Assembly (NCBI GenBank): GCA_022446965.1
Contig: JAKVBV010000010.1
Location: forward strand, 1 to 64,000
DNA: 64,000 nt
Direction of reading: 5' to 3'
DNA from: Phycisphaerales bacterium
GTDB taxonomy: Bacteria > Planctomycetota > Phycisphaerae > Phycisphaerales > SM1A02
This document shows positions 25,869 through 34,644 of this stretch, piece after piece. The position numbers were made by a program, and so were the translations under genes. The notes below the pieces were generated by a model. That model was given only the letters and a program-made list of their open reading frames with translations, ran no database searches and had not been told where the DNA came from. How positions within the stretch are numbered: position 1 is the stretch's first letter; each line of letters starts with the position of its first letter.

Positions 25869-26894
25869 ATGCAGCACCCTGCCATTCCAATCGCCCTTGA
25901 GGCCGTCGCCAGCGCGATGGCGATCACCCGTCAGGTTCAGCAGCATGTCGAGGAAGTTGCGGGGCATTTGAAAGACGACCGCAGCCCCGTCACCGTGGCC
26001 GATTACGCCGCCCAGGCCATCGTGAGCATGGTGCTTCGTGAACGGCTCGACGACCCGGCCCTGCAGCGCATCGTGGGCGAGGAAGACACCGGTGATCTCC
26101 AGCATGCCGACCACACGCCGGTTCGAGCAGCAGTCACCCAGGCTGTGCAGGCATGGCGGCCGCAGGCCAGTGAATCGCAGGTGATGGCGGCCATCGATGC
26201 ATGCAACCACGACGCAAGCGGCGATCTCTGGTGGACGCTCGATCCCGTTGACGGCACCAAGGGCTTCTTGCGTGGCGGCCAGTACGCCATCGCACTGGGC
26301 TTGCTGCACAACGGCCACGTCGAAGCTGGTGTGCTGGGCTGCCCCAACTTGTCGATTGACCCCGGCCAAGACCCTGCCTCTGCGGACACCAACGGCACCG
26401 GGATGCTCTACGCCGCGCAACGCGGCTTGGGCGCATGGGAGTTCAAGGACGGCGATCTCTCGGCCTCGCCGCTGCGCATCACCTGTCCGGCATGGTCGGA
26501 AAACAAGGCCATTCGATGTTGCGCCTCGGTGGAATCTCACCACACCAACAAGGGGCAGACCAGCGAACTGCTTAGCCGCTTTGAGCAGAACAAGGTGATG
26601 GTGCGTCTGGACAGCCAAACGAAGTACGCGGTGCTGGCGCGCGGCCAGGCCGACGCGTATCTTCGTCTGCCCACTCGAAACGACTACCGCGAACGCATCT
26701 GGGACCATGCCGGCGGCATGCTGGTGGCCACCGAAGCAGGCGCCGTGGTGACTGATGTGCGTGGTCTTCCATTGGACTTCTCACACGGGGCGCGACTGGA
26801 GCACAACCGCGGCGTGATCGCCGCCGCCGATGGATTGCAACAGCGTCTTGTGGAAGGCGCCGTGGCCATGGGCATCGGAGCCGATGACACATGA
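25869..26894 (+). CDS. cysQ: 3'(2'),5'-bisphosphate nucleotidase, HAL2/SAL1/CysQ type
   Basis: 341 residues of the lithium-sensitive inositol-monophosphatase superfamily. Metal-binding motifs are SPVTVADYAAQA, VGEED, and WTLDPVDGTKGFLRGGQYA; the last phrase (DGTKGFLRGGQY) is characteristic of the eukaryotic-type HAL2/SAL1 enzymes rather than IMPases. The C-terminal WDHAGGMLVATEAGAVVTD closes the site. The reaction removes the 3'-phosphate from PAP or PAPS, by-products of sulfate assimilation. It overlaps by four bases (ATGA) with the SLC13 permease, and together they suggest a sulfur-uptake or sulfate-assimilation unit. Symbol by function. Confidence 0.87.
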   Translation: MQHPAIPIALEAVASAMAITRQVQQHVEEVAGHLKDDRSPVTVADYAAQAIVSMVLRERLDDPALQRIVGEEDTGDLQHADHTPVRAAVTQAVQAWRPQASESQVMAAIDACNHDASGDLWWTLDPVDGTKGFLRGGQYAIALGLLHNGHVEAGVLGCPNLSIDPGQDPASADTNGTGMLYAAQRGLGAWEFKDGDLSASPLRITCPAWSENKAIRCCASVESHHTNKGQTSELLSRFEQNKVMVRLDSQTKYAVLARGQADAYLRLPTRNDYRERIWDHAGGMLVATEAGAVVTDVRGLPLDFSHGARLEHNRGVIAAADGLQQRLVEGAVAMGIGADDT

Positions 26895-28678
26895 CACCGG
26901 ATGCCTGGATCACCGTCGGAGTACTTGTGTTGGTCGTCGGGGGCTTGGCGACGAACCGAATCAGCATCGACGTGGTGATGGCCGGTGGACTCACGTTGCT
27001 GATGCTGTGTGGCGTGATCGACATCACCACCGCCGCGGCCGGCTTTGCATCACCGGCTGTCCTTATGCTTGGTGGCCTGTTTGTGATCGCCGCCGGGCTG
27101 GAACACACCGGGGCCATTCGCATGGGCGCTGCAAAACTGCTTGGAACACCCGGGTCGACACGGGCGGCGCAGTTCCGATTGATGGCGCCAGTCGCGGTGT
27201 TCAGTGGCGTCATGAACAACACGCCCATCGTGGCGATCGGCATTCCCATCGTTCGCGATTGGGCTCGCAAACTGCAGATCAGCCCATCGGCGCTCTTCAT
27301 GCCCTTGAGCTTTGCTGCGATCCTCGGTGCCAAACTCACCGTGATCGGATCGGCATCGAATCTCATCGTGATGGAGGAATACGTCACCTGGAGTACCGCG
27401 AACGACATGTCGATGCCCGACGCACTCTGGCGGTTCTTCGGGGTCGCCGCCATCGGCCTGCCCATCGTTGTCATCGGCATTCTGTTCATCAGTTGCACGT
27501 CCAAGTGGCTCATTCCGGTGCGCAAACCTGTCGAAGATCGTGACGGCGACGGACGCCAGTACCGCACCCAACTCGTGATTGCGGCGGATTCTCCGATCAT
27601 CGGCAAGACCATCGAAGAGGCGGAACTGCGCAGCCTCCCCGGTCTGTACCTCAGTGACATCGAACGCGACGGGAATGTCTGGACCGCCGTGTCCCCTGAC
27701 GAAGTGCTCAAGGGTGGAGACGTGTTGTCCTTTGTCGGCGCACTCGATTCGGTGATGGACGTTCGCAGTCTGCGCGGGCTCGACGTGCTGGATGAACAGA
27801 CCGACAAACTCGACCTCACGACCACACAGCGGCGGATGGTTGAAGCGGTCGTGTCAGCCAACTCACCATTGATCGGCCGCACCATTCGAGACGCCCGCTT
27901 CCGTACCCGGTATCAAGCGGTGGTCATTGCGGTACATCGCCAAGGGCATCAGATGGCCGGCAAGATCGGCAATATCGTGATGCGCGAAGGCGACACGCTG
28001 CTGCTCGAAACACATCAGAACTTCACGCATGCCTGGCGAAGCAGCGATGAGTTCCTGCTCGTCTCCGAACTCGACGGGCAACGCCCCATTCGCCACAACC
28101 GAGCCAAGGCTGCGCTGGCCTTGCTCTGTGTCATGGTCGTGCTGCTGGCCACTGGATGGGTTGATCGCGTCGCTGCCGTCTGGGCGTGCGCCATTGCCAT
28201 GGTCGCCATGCGGTGTGTGTCGGGCACTGAAGCTCGCCGTGCAATCAACTGGCAGGTGCTCGTGGTCATCGCCGCCTCGCTTGGCATCGCAGGTGCCGTG
28301 CAATCCACAGGGCTGGCAGAGATGGTGGTGTCTTACATCGCCCCGGCTTCCACGACACCGGTGCCGCTCATGCTGTTCGTACTGTTCCTGCTGTGCGCAT
28401 GCATCGGTCAAATAGTGACCCCGTACGCGGCAGCAGTGTTGATGTTCCCCTTCACCATGCATCTGGCCGACACCCTCGGTGGTGATCCGCTGGCCTTCAT
28501 GTTCACCATGATGATCGCGGTGGGTTGCCCCTTCATGAATCCAGTGGGCTATCAAACCAACCTGATGGTGTTCGGCCCCGGTGGCTATCGCTTCTGTGAC
28601 TACGCTCGCCTCGGCCTCCCGTTGACGCTGCTGCTCGGGGCAACGGCGGCCCTGCTGGCGCCTGTGGTGTACAGCTGA
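26891..28678 (+). CDS. SLC13-family anion permease with two RCK_C (TrkA_C) domains
   Basis: 595 residues. The N-terminal half (about 1-205) has hydrophobic helices with SNLIVMEEYV-type loop GSASNLIVME, a signature of the DASS/SLC13 ion-transporter superfamily. Two RCK_C regulatory domains follow at about 217-376 (ADSPIIGKTIEEAELRSLPG and ANSPLIGRTIRDARFRTRY), then the second helix bundle ending with MNPVGYQTNLMVFGPGGYRF, the other re-entrant loop. This is the architecture of SAC1/SLT-like sulfate permeases and bacterial YfbS-type proteins. Substrate is inferred to be sulfate because of the overlapping PAP(S) nucleotidase gene; dicarboxylate or other anions remain possible. Confidence 0.86.
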   Translation: MTPDAWITVGVLVLVVGGLATNRISIDVVMAGGLTLLMLCGVIDITTAAAGFASPAVLMLGGLFVIAAGLEHTGAIRMGAAKLLGTPGSTRAAQFRLMAPVAVFSGVMNNTPIVAIGIPIVRDWARKLQISPSALFMPLSFAAILGAKLTVIGSASNLIVMEEYVTWSTANDMSMPDALWRFFGVAAIGLPIVVIGILFISCTSKWLIPVRKPVEDRDGDGRQYRTQLVIAADSPIIGKTIEEAELRSLPGLYLSDIERDGNVWTAVSPDEVLKGGDVLSFVGALDSVMDVRSLRGLDVLDEQTDKLDLTTTQRRMVEAVVSANSPLIGRTIRDARFRTRYQAVVIAVHRQGHQMAGKIGNIVMREGDTLLLETHQNFTHAWRSSDEFLLVSELDGQRPIRHNRAKAALALLCVMVVLLATGWVDRVAAVWACAIAMVAMRCVSGTEARRAINWQVLVVIAASLGIAGAVQSTGLAEMVVSYIAPASTTPVPLMLFVLFLLCACIGQIVTPYAAAVLMFPFTMHLADTLGGDPLAFMFTMMIAVGCPFMNPVGYQTNLMVFGPGGYRFCDYARLGLPLTLLLGATAALLAPVVYS

Positions 28679-28681
28679 CCC

Positions 28682-29587
28682 ATGGTCAAACGCATCGGCA
28701 CGCTGTGTCTGGTGATTGGTGGCCTAATCTGCGCCGCATGGCTCGTCGGCGTGGTGTGTAGCGACCGATGGGTGTGGTCGCAATGGCTGTCATGGCTGCC
28801 CGTCATCACACTGCTTCCGGGCATCGCCCTGTTGACCGCGGGCCGTGTGTTGCGTGGCACCACACTGAATCCGGCCCTCGGCGGGTTGTGCTTCGTGGCG
28901 GTCGTGGGCCTGCAGGTGCTCACACTCTGGCGACCCGCATCGACCATCGAGGCCGACACGCTTCGCATCGTGCACTGGACAGCTGGGCCAGGTGTCAGTG
29001 ACGCCCACGCCGTGCAGCAGGTGATCGAAGATGGAAATGCTGATGTCTTCATCGCGCTGGGGACAACCGTACGCGACTGGGGTGACCTGCTCGAATGGGG
29101 TGCCATCCCCGGACCGATTCGGCGGGCAGAATTCACGATCCTGAGCAGGTATCCGGTGCTGACATGTCGCAGCCTCGCCCGCGTGGAGAACATCCAACTG
29201 GTCCTGCTGGAACTTGATGTCAATCGCGAGCCGATGACGATTCTGCTGCTCGACCTCCCCAGTGAACTCACATGCAGCCGCATGGCCATCGCGCACAAGG
29301 CTCGATCACTGATCGAAACCCGTCTCGACACAGCTCCCGATCTGGTGATTGGTGACTTCAACATGACGCAGCACAGCGCCGCGTTGAAGAAGATCATGCC
29401 CGGCTGGCAGGCGGCTTGGAATGAAGGCGGCCGTGGCTGGGGCGGCACATGGCCACCCCAACTCCCACTGTGGCGCATCGACCATGTGCTCGTGCCCAAC
29501 GATGCCACACCACCAGCGATCACGACCGTCTGGGCTGGCCAAGGCCGCCATAGGACACAGTTGATTGATGTGGTGATCGACGAGTGA
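28682..29587 (+). CDS. membrane-anchored endonuclease/exonuclease/phosphatase-fold protein, degenerate active site
   Basis: 301 residues. The first about 100 residues contain two or three hydrophobic helices (LCLVIGGLICAAWLVGVV, WLPVITLLPGIALLTAG, LGGLCFVAVVGLQVLTL). The rest matches the EEP fold: LRIVHWTAG, a central FTILSRYPV, PDLVIGDFNMT (the conserved GDFN), and LWRIDHVLV. However the usual catalytic Glu in the first motif is missing (ADVFIALGTT in place of DVIALQE), and the final S-D-H motif reads GRHRTQL. It may thus be inactive or altered. It starts three bases after the permease gene. Function unknown; family assignment is fairly sure. Confidence 0.75.
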   Translation: MVKRIGTLCLVIGGLICAAWLVGVVCSDRWVWSQWLSWLPVITLLPGIALLTAGRVLRGTTLNPALGGLCFVAVVGLQVLTLWRPASTIEADTLRIVHWTAGPGVSDAHAVQQVIEDGNADVFIALGTTVRDWGDLLEWGAIPGPIRRAEFTILSRYPVLTCRSLARVENIQLVLLELDVNREPMTILLLDLPSELTCSRMAIAHKARSLIETRLDTAPDLVIGDFNMTQHSAALKKIMPGWQAAWNEGGRGWGGTWPPQLPLWRIDHVLVPNDATPPAITTVWAGQGRHRTQLIDVVIDE

Positions 29588-30445
29588 TCAGCCGTCGGGG
29601 TTCAACCGACGCTGCTTGCCCAGTTCTTCTTCGAAGTTGCCGTCGAAGATGCTGCGGATCAACTCGTTGTGGCGGCCCTTGGGGGGATCATCCATGCCTC
29701 GAGGTTGCGCGGGCAACACTGAAGCCAGCGGCGAGCAGAACAGCCAGTGCACCGACCCATCCGCGTAGAGCAGATTCAAGCCTTCGCGATGGTTGAGATC
29801 GGAGCGCGTGCGCAGGCCGTCGCACACGAGCACTCGAGATGAATCCTGCTCGATGCGGATCTCGCTGCCATCTTCATTGAGGTGGCCGATGAAGTGGTAG
29901 TTGCTGTAGATCGTGTGATCCGCAGGCAACAAGCCGGAGTCACGATGGATGAACGAGTCCGCATAGAGTTCATACGGATGATCGCCAGAGTGGCTCGGGC
30001 TGTAGAACACCGCCGGGTCTGGCACAAATGATCCGAAGTACAGATGCCCCAGCCCATCCCAGCCCCATTGGGCAGAGTCGATGGCATGCGCATGGCGATA
30101 CCAATCACCAGGCGTCAACTGCGCTGTCTTCACATAGCCGCCTTCGCCATCGAAGGAGAATGTTGGCTTGTATACGCGCTGCAGCTCGGCAAGATCGAGG
30201 GGATCTTCAAGCAACACTCGGCTCGGGGGAAGACGACCATTCGAGCCGCCGGTGAACATCACCAAGCCTTGACCAATGGTACGTTGGTGTCCGGCGCTGA
30301 CCACGCGATACACCGCCGAGCGCGCTGCGGACAGCGACGGCACAAGCAGTGTCAACATGATCGACACGCACGCAACGACCACCATCAACTCCACCATGGT
30401 GAAGCCGGTGTGTCGCTCGGGCATGCCATGGCCACGGAACTTCAC
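29588..30445 (-). CDS. large prepilin-like (pseudopilin) protein
   Basis: 285 residues from GTG 30445, chosen because a GGAGG lies 8 nt upstream (30454-30458 on the plus strand as CCTCC); ATG 30424 is an alternative. The leader peptide ends at HTG and the mature part begins FTMVELMVVVACVSIMLTLL: cleavage after Gly, Glu at +5, and a hydrophobic helix. Late motifs include LLYADGSVHWLF, recalling the H-x-G/D-G-S-V signature of planctomycete large prepilins (DUF1559-type). It is likely processed by prepilin peptidase and inserted in the inner membrane or a filament. It converges with the EEP gene, the two stops abutting, and is divergent from the second ECF sigma gene. Confidence 0.85.
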   Translation of the reverse strand: MKFRGHGMPERHTGFTMVELMVVVACVSIMLTLLVPSLSAARSAVYRVVSAGHQRTIGQGLVMFTGGSNGRLPPSRVLLEDPLDLAELQRVYKPTFSFDGEGGYVKTAQLTPGDWYRHAHAIDSAQWGWDGLGHLYFGSFVPDPAVFYSPSHSGDHPYELYADSFIHRDSGLLPADHTIYSNYHFIGHLNEDGSEIRIEQDSSRVLVCDGLRTRSDLNHREGLNLLYADGSVHWLFCSPLASVLPAQPRGMDDPPKGRHNELIRSIFDGNFEEELGKQRRLNPDG

Positions 30446-30453
30446 GCAGTATT

Positions 30454-30458
30454 CCTCC
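30454..30458 (-). promoter_or_regulatory. ribosome-binding site deciding the GTG start of the prepilin gene
   Basis: GGAGG on the minus strand, 8 nt before GTG 30445. No comparable site precedes the internal ATG at 30424. Confidence 0.6.
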
Positions 30459-30664
30459 GAAAACACCTTACCCAACAGGGCCAACGGCCGAAAGTGCGGG
30501 ACTGAAACTCTTGGCCATCTGGCCGGGAATGTGGGGAAACCAGCACCTCAGCGGCGATCTGGAGCGAATAGTGCCCCAAAGAGGCCACATGGAGACAAAA
30601 ATGGGCCTCCTGGGCGGATACGCTCAGATTGCCCAGTGTGGTGCGACCACATGCACCACACCAC

Positions 30665-30673
30665 GGGAGGAGG
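30665..30673 (+). promoter_or_regulatory. ribosome-binding site for the second ECF sigma gene
   Basis: GGGAGGAGG, 10 nt before GTG 30684. It favours this GTG over the in-frame ATG at 30651, which would lie upstream of it. Confidence 0.55.
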
Positions 30674-30683
30674 ACAGGCCGCT

Positions 30684-31265
30684 GTGCCGAAGTTGGACGA
30701 TGCCAGACTCGAGGACGCCAGGCTCATGGCCCGCATCGCTGCGGGAGAGCAACAGGCCGTAGAGGAGCTCTACGACCGATTTGGCGGCTTGGTATTCAAG
30801 ATCGCCCGGCAACTCCTGCCCACCACCGCCGAGGCTGAAGACGCGATGCAGGAGGTCTTTTTGCGGCTGTGGCGAACGGCCGAACGCTTCGACCCCGAGC
30901 GGGCCAAGCTTGTGACCTGGGTCATTTTGCTGTCACGACGGCATGTGATCGACCGCCTCAGACGCAAGAACAGCCGCCCCAAGACCGTGGCAGCCCCCAC
31001 CGAACTCCTCGGCGAGGCCCCATCAGAACCACCCAAGGTGGAGCAGCAGGAGCTCGGCAGTGCCCTCAGACAGGCCATCGCCACGTTGCCTCAGATGCAG
31101 CGTGTGGTGATCGAGAAGGCCTATTTCCAAGGCTTCACCCTGCGAGAAGTCAGCGTGCAGCTGAACTTGCCCCTAGGAACCGTAAAGTCGGCTCTCAGCA
31201 GAGGTTTAGCCAGATTGAGAGACCGGGTTGATCCTGAAGATATTGCCGAATCAGTCGCATCCTGA
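30684..31265 (+). CDS. ECF-type RNA polymerase sigma factor (second)
   Basis: 193 residues from GTG 30684, supported by GGAGGAGG 10 nt upstream; ATG 30651 or ATG 30726 are alternatives. Region 2 has RIAAGEQQAVEELYDRFGGL, EDAMQEVFLRLWRTAERFDP and LVTWVILLSRRHVIDRLRR. Region 4 has TLPQMQRVVIEKAYFQGFTL, then REVSVQLNLPLGTVKSALSR as the helix-turn-helix. The overall pattern is of SigK-like ECF sigmas, which are commonly paired with RskA-type anti-sigma factors, and such a gene follows nine bases downstream. It is divergent from a prepilin gene; the 238-base gap must hold both promoters, but I could not identify them. Confidence 0.93.
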   Translation: MPKLDDARLEDARLMARIAAGEQQAVEELYDRFGGLVFKIARQLLPTTAEAEDAMQEVFLRLWRTAERFDPERAKLVTWVILLSRRHVIDRLRRKNSRPKTVAAPTELLGEAPSEPPKVEQQELGSALRQAIATLPQMQRVVIEKAYFQGFTLREVSVQLNLPLGTVKSALSRGLARLRDRVDPEDIAESVAS

Positions 31266-31273
31266 CCGACACC

Positions 31274-32110
31274 ATGAACGAATCTCTGATGTACAGGGAA
31301 GACTCGAGACCGATGACAGAGCACATGCTGACACCCACTGAACTTGAGGAATTGGCCGTCTTGGACGCCTGGGGACTGCTCACGGGCGATGAACTGGCCG
31401 AGTTTGAGGCCGTGTTCGCGATCTGTGATGCCGCTCAGCGTGCCCATCTCCGGTCGATTCAAGAGGCCTCCACTGCAGATTTGGCCGCTGGCTGGGCAGA
31501 TGCCCCGGGCCACCTACGCGACCGCGTCCTCCAGCGGGTGCAGGCCACGATGGATCTGAACATGTTGCGATTGGCAGCCGTGGGCCAACAGCCTGCCGCC
31601 GCCCCACGAGCCTCGTTCCTCGGTTCGGCATGGACGTGGCGTATGGCGGCCATGGTGCTGCTGGCGGTGTCTGTCACGCTCGTCGTGATGCATCAAGCCA
31701 CTCGCGCCCAGTACGACACCCTGCTGAGTGAGCACACCGTGCTGCAGGCACTGCGAACGATGCAGGCAGACATATCACCTGGCGAGCAGTCGCAGTTCAT
31801 CGCCATGATGCGCCGACCCGACGTGCGACACATGTACGTGACCTGCACCGACGGCCCTGGCATGGTGCGGGTTGCCGTGGATGAACGAACCGGGGATGCG
31901 TTCGTGCTGTCCATGGATCTCAGCGGACGAACTTCACCCTGCGATCTGGAACTGGTCGCGGCCTCGGGCGAAGTCGTGTCGCTCGCCACGCTCCGCACCG
32001 ATCGACACTTCGATGCTGCTCGTTTGAAGTTCGATGTCGCGGTGCTCGATGGCGCCACATTGCAACTGCGTTCAGGTGACGGTGACGTCATCGGTACGAC
32101 GCTGGTCTGA
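31274..32110 (+). CDS. RskA-like anti-sigma factor
   Basis: 278 residues. A cytoplasmic N-terminal domain rich in acidic residues (LTPTELEELAVLDAWGLLTG, then DELAEFEAVF) resembles the sigma-binding domain of RskA proteins. A single transmembrane helix (RMAAMVLLAVSVTLVVM, about 122-139) is followed by a periplasmic domain with CTDGPGMVRVAVDERTG and DLELVAASGEV, like the RskA C-terminal domain. It probably sequesters the preceding sigma factor and releases it on envelope signals after proteolysis. No zinc motif is seen. A second Met at 31313 (MTEHMLTP) is a possible start. It converges on the ABC-F gene. Confidence 0.8.
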   Translation: MNESLMYREDSRPMTEHMLTPTELEELAVLDAWGLLTGDELAEFEAVFAICDAAQRAHLRSIQEASTADLAAGWADAPGHLRDRVLQRVQATMDLNMLRLAAVGQQPAAAPRASFLGSAWTWRMAAMVLLAVSVTLVVMHQATRAQYDTLLSEHTVLQALRTMQADISPGEQSQFIAMMRRPDVRHMYVTCTDGPGMVRVAVDERTGDAFVLSMDLSGRTSPCDLELVAASGEVVSLATLRTDRHFDAARLKFDVAVLDGATLQLRSGDGDVIGTTLV

Positions 32111-32119
32111 ACAGATCAC

Positions 32120-34018
32120 TCAGGTTGCTCGCGAGGCCCACTCCTCCTCCAGAGGCGTGAGTTCTTGTTCCACCGCTTCAATGTCCGCCGCCACCTCACG
32201 CATGCGATCGTGGTCGGACCACACCGATTCATCGTTCATTGACGCTTGCAGTTCACCAAGCCGAAGTTCGAGTGCCTCGATGCGCTGCTCGAGCACGTCT
32301 TGACTCAACCGCTGCAGTGGTGACACCTTTGCCTTGACGGGCGCGTGCTTTCGTGGGGCCTGTTCCGTCTTCTGCGGTGCATCCATCGACCCAGTCCGCA
32401 GCCATTCTTCGACATCGTCCACCAGCCGCATTTCGCCGGCACTGTTGAACACCAACAGTTGCGTGCAGGCCGCCTGCAGCAAGGCTCGGTCATGGCTGAC
32501 CATCAACAGCGTGCCTGGCCAGTCACCATCCACAGCGAGCACCGATTCGATGCGCTCGGCCGATGGAATGTCGAGATGATTGGTCGGTTCGTCGAGCACC
32601 AGCGTGTTGCACGCTCGACCGAGCAACCCAGCCAACACCGCTCGAGCCCGCTCGCCGCCGGACAGCGTGCCCATCTCCCTGTCCTGCATCGCGCCGGAGA
32701 ACAGGAACGCACCGGCCAGATCACGAGCGGCCTGTTCAGTCACCGGGCCGTCGGTGCCGTCTTCCAAGGCCCGACGAATGTGCAACCAGATCGCCGCACC
32801 AGGATCAACATCAACGCGTTGCTGACGAAACCAGCCCACCTTGAGCCCCGTGCCCAACCTCGCTGCACCCGACAACGGCTCAAGTTCACCCAGCAACGTG
32901 CGGAGCAATGTGGTCTTGCCCAGACCATTGGGGCCGACGATGCCGATGTGGCTGCCCCGGCGGATGTCCAGATCAATGGGGCCAAGCAGCGGTGTGCCGT
33001 TGATGCCGATCACCAGATCCTTGGCCTCAACGATCAGGTCACCGCTGCGTGGTGGCGTGGGCAGGTCGAAGGCGGCCACTGACGAATCGGTGGGCACGTC
33101 AATGTCGTTTGACGCTACGAATCGCTCGAGCCGGGCGGCGCGACCTCTGGCTTGCTTGGCACGCTGCCCGGCCTTGTATCGACGGATGAACGCCTCTTCC
33201 CGGCGAACGTGTGCCGCGAGTTTGTCCGCTGCACGAGCTGCCGACACGGCGCGTGCGGCACGCTGCGCTCGCCATTCGTCCCAACCGCCTTCCACGATGA
33301 ATACGCTAGCATCGTGCACCTCGATGATGCGATGGCACACCGCCTGCAGCAGCCAACGATCGTGCGTCACCAACAACACGGCTCCAGCGAACTTCTCGGC
33401 CAGGAATGTCTCCAGCCAGCGACGGGCGTCGATGTCCAGGTGATTGGTGGGTTCATCAAGCAGCAACAAATCGGGCGACGTGAGCAGCACGCGGGCGAGT
33501 TCGAGCCGAGCACGCTCGCCGCCAGACAGCGTTCGCACTTCCCGTGTGCGATCCAAGGTCGGCAAACCGACGCCGTCGAGCACTGCATCTACTCGATGGG
33601 CCTGCGCCCAGCCACCCATCGCCTCGAGCGTGGCTTCCAACCGGGTCTGCTCTGCCATCAGGCGATGGAGATCGCCTTCGTGCTTTGGATCGGCCATCTG
33701 CGCAAAGAGCGCCTCGAGCTGGGCCTGGACAGCCTTGGACTCCTGTTGGGCAGACTCGAGAATGTCCTCCACCAACAGCCCAGACGTCATGTCGGGCTCT
33801 TGTGAGAGCGTGCCGACCCGGAGGCCTTTGCGGCGTTCAAGCGTGCCGGAATCCGCCCCGAGCGTGCCGTTGATGAGGTGCAGCAGTGTGGACTTGCCCG
33901 CCCCGTTGCGACCCACGATGGCGATGCGGTCAGAAGGGCCAATGTTCAAGGCGACGTCATCGAGCACGGCGGTGGCGCCGCGTTTGAACCCCATGGCTGT
34001 GCAGGTGACCAACGACAT
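32120..34018 (-). CDS. ABC-F family ATPase (translation factor type)
   Basis: 632 residues from the ATG at 34018 (MSLVTCTAMGFKRGATAVLD); a GTG eight codons upstream is possible. Two ABC domains lie in one chain without membrane helices. The first has GRNGAGKSTLL and LSGGERARLELARVLL plus LLLDEPTNHLD. The second has GPNGLGKTTLL, LSGGERARAVLAGLL and LVLDEPTNHLD. The interdomain linker is strongly basic (RRYKAGQRAKQARGRAARLE), as needed to reach the ribosomal P site. The C-terminal 90 residues form a charged coiled coil, as in Uup/YheS-type members. Such proteins act on ribosomes or give resistance to ribosome-targeting antibiotics; the exact subfamily is not decided. Confidence 0.92.
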   Translation of the reverse strand: MSLVTCTAMGFKRGATAVLDDVALNIGPSDRIAIVGRNGAGKSTLLHLINGTLGADSGTLERRKGLRVGTLSQEPDMTSGLLVEDILESAQQESKAVQAQLEALFAQMADPKHEGDLHRLMAEQTRLEATLEAMGGWAQAHRVDAVLDGVGLPTLDRTREVRTLSGGERARLELARVLLTSPDLLLLDEPTNHLDIDARRWLETFLAEKFAGAVLLVTHDRWLLQAVCHRIIEVHDASVFIVEGGWDEWRAQRAARAVSAARAADKLAAHVRREEAFIRRYKAGQRAKQARGRAARLERFVASNDIDVPTDSSVAAFDLPTPPRSGDLIVEAKDLVIGINGTPLLGPIDLDIRRGSHIGIVGPNGLGKTTLLRTLLGELEPLSGAARLGTGLKVGWFRQQRVDVDPGAAIWLHIRRALEDGTDGPVTEQAARDLAGAFLFSGAMQDREMGTLSGGERARAVLAGLLGRACNTLVLDEPTNHLDIPSAERIESVLAVDGDWPGTLLMVSHDRALLQAACTQLLVFNSAGEMRLVDDVEEWLRTGSMDAPQKTEQAPRKHAPVKAKVSPLQRLSQDVLEQRIEALELRLGELQASMNDESVWSDHDRMREVAADIEAVEQELTPLEEEWASRAT

Positions 34019-34081
34019 CGCAGGAGCATAGATGCCCGACACCCCCTGCCGCAGCCTTGATCATGCACGTATGCTCTGCCC

Positions 34082-34582
34082 ATGCACGATCCCCTCTGGG
34101 CGCCGTGGCGCATGCAGTATCTCGAACGACTCGATGCCGACCAACGCGCTGGCCGTGGCGGCCTGGACGACTTCATCGCCACCGCATTCGCCACACCCGA
34201 CGCGGACGACACCAATCTTGTGATTCACCGCGATGATCATGGACTGGTCATGCTCAATCGGTACCCCTACGCCAACGGCCACCTGCTCGTGGCGCTGGGC
34301 GAGGCCAAACCCACCCTGCTGGCCTATACCCCCCAGCAGCGAGCGGCCTTCTGGTCCCTGGTGGAGCTTGGCATGGCCCGACTCCGAGCGGTGCTCAATC
34401 CGCAAGGGATCAATGTGGGCATCAACGAGGGCGAGGCGGCCGGCGCCGGCCTGCCCGGACATCTCCATGCCCACCTGGTGCCCCGATGGCACGGCGACGT
34501 GAACTTCATGACCACCACGGCCGGGGCACGGGTGATTCCCTCCACACTGGAGGCCATGGCCGCCCGGCTGCGGGCGGACTGA
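34082..34582 (+). CDS. HIT-family nucleotide hydrolase/phosphorylase
   Basis: 166 residues. The histidine triad is readable as GHLHAHLVPRW with H-x-H-x-H spacing. The N-terminal DPLWAPWRMQYLE and the PYANGHLLVAL phrase match the Fhit/Ap4A-phosphorylase-like branch found in many bacteria. Members cleave dinucleoside polyphosphates or nucleotide phosphoramidates in the cytoplasm. It is divergent from the ABC-F gene, with 63 bases between starts. A large hairpin begins eight bases after the stop. Confidence 0.9.
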   Translation: MHDPLWAPWRMQYLERLDADQRAGRGGLDDFIATAFATPDADDTNLVIHRDDHGLVMLNRYPYANGHLLVALGEAKPTLLAYTPQQRAAFWSLVELGMARLRAVLNPQGINVGINEGEAAGAGLPGHLHAHLVPRWHGDVNFMTTTAGARVIPSTLEAMAARLRAD

Positions 34583-34590
34583 GGCTGGAG

Positions 34591-34644
34591 CGATCGAAAA
34601 ACAGCAATCGGGAGGCCATCACGGCCGCCCGATTGCGTCGATCG
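34591..34644 (-). terminator. long hairpin with T-tract on the minus strand
   Basis: Stem 34604-34612 with 34628-34636 (nine perfect pairs), extended inward by GGCC/GGCC (34614-34617 with 34623-34626) around a five-base loop. Read on the minus strand it is followed by TGTTTTT, the form of a rho-independent terminator. On the plus strand no T run follows, so it would be a weak terminator for the HIT gene. An outer CGATCG repeat at 34591 and 34639 can also pair. Confidence 0.6.
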
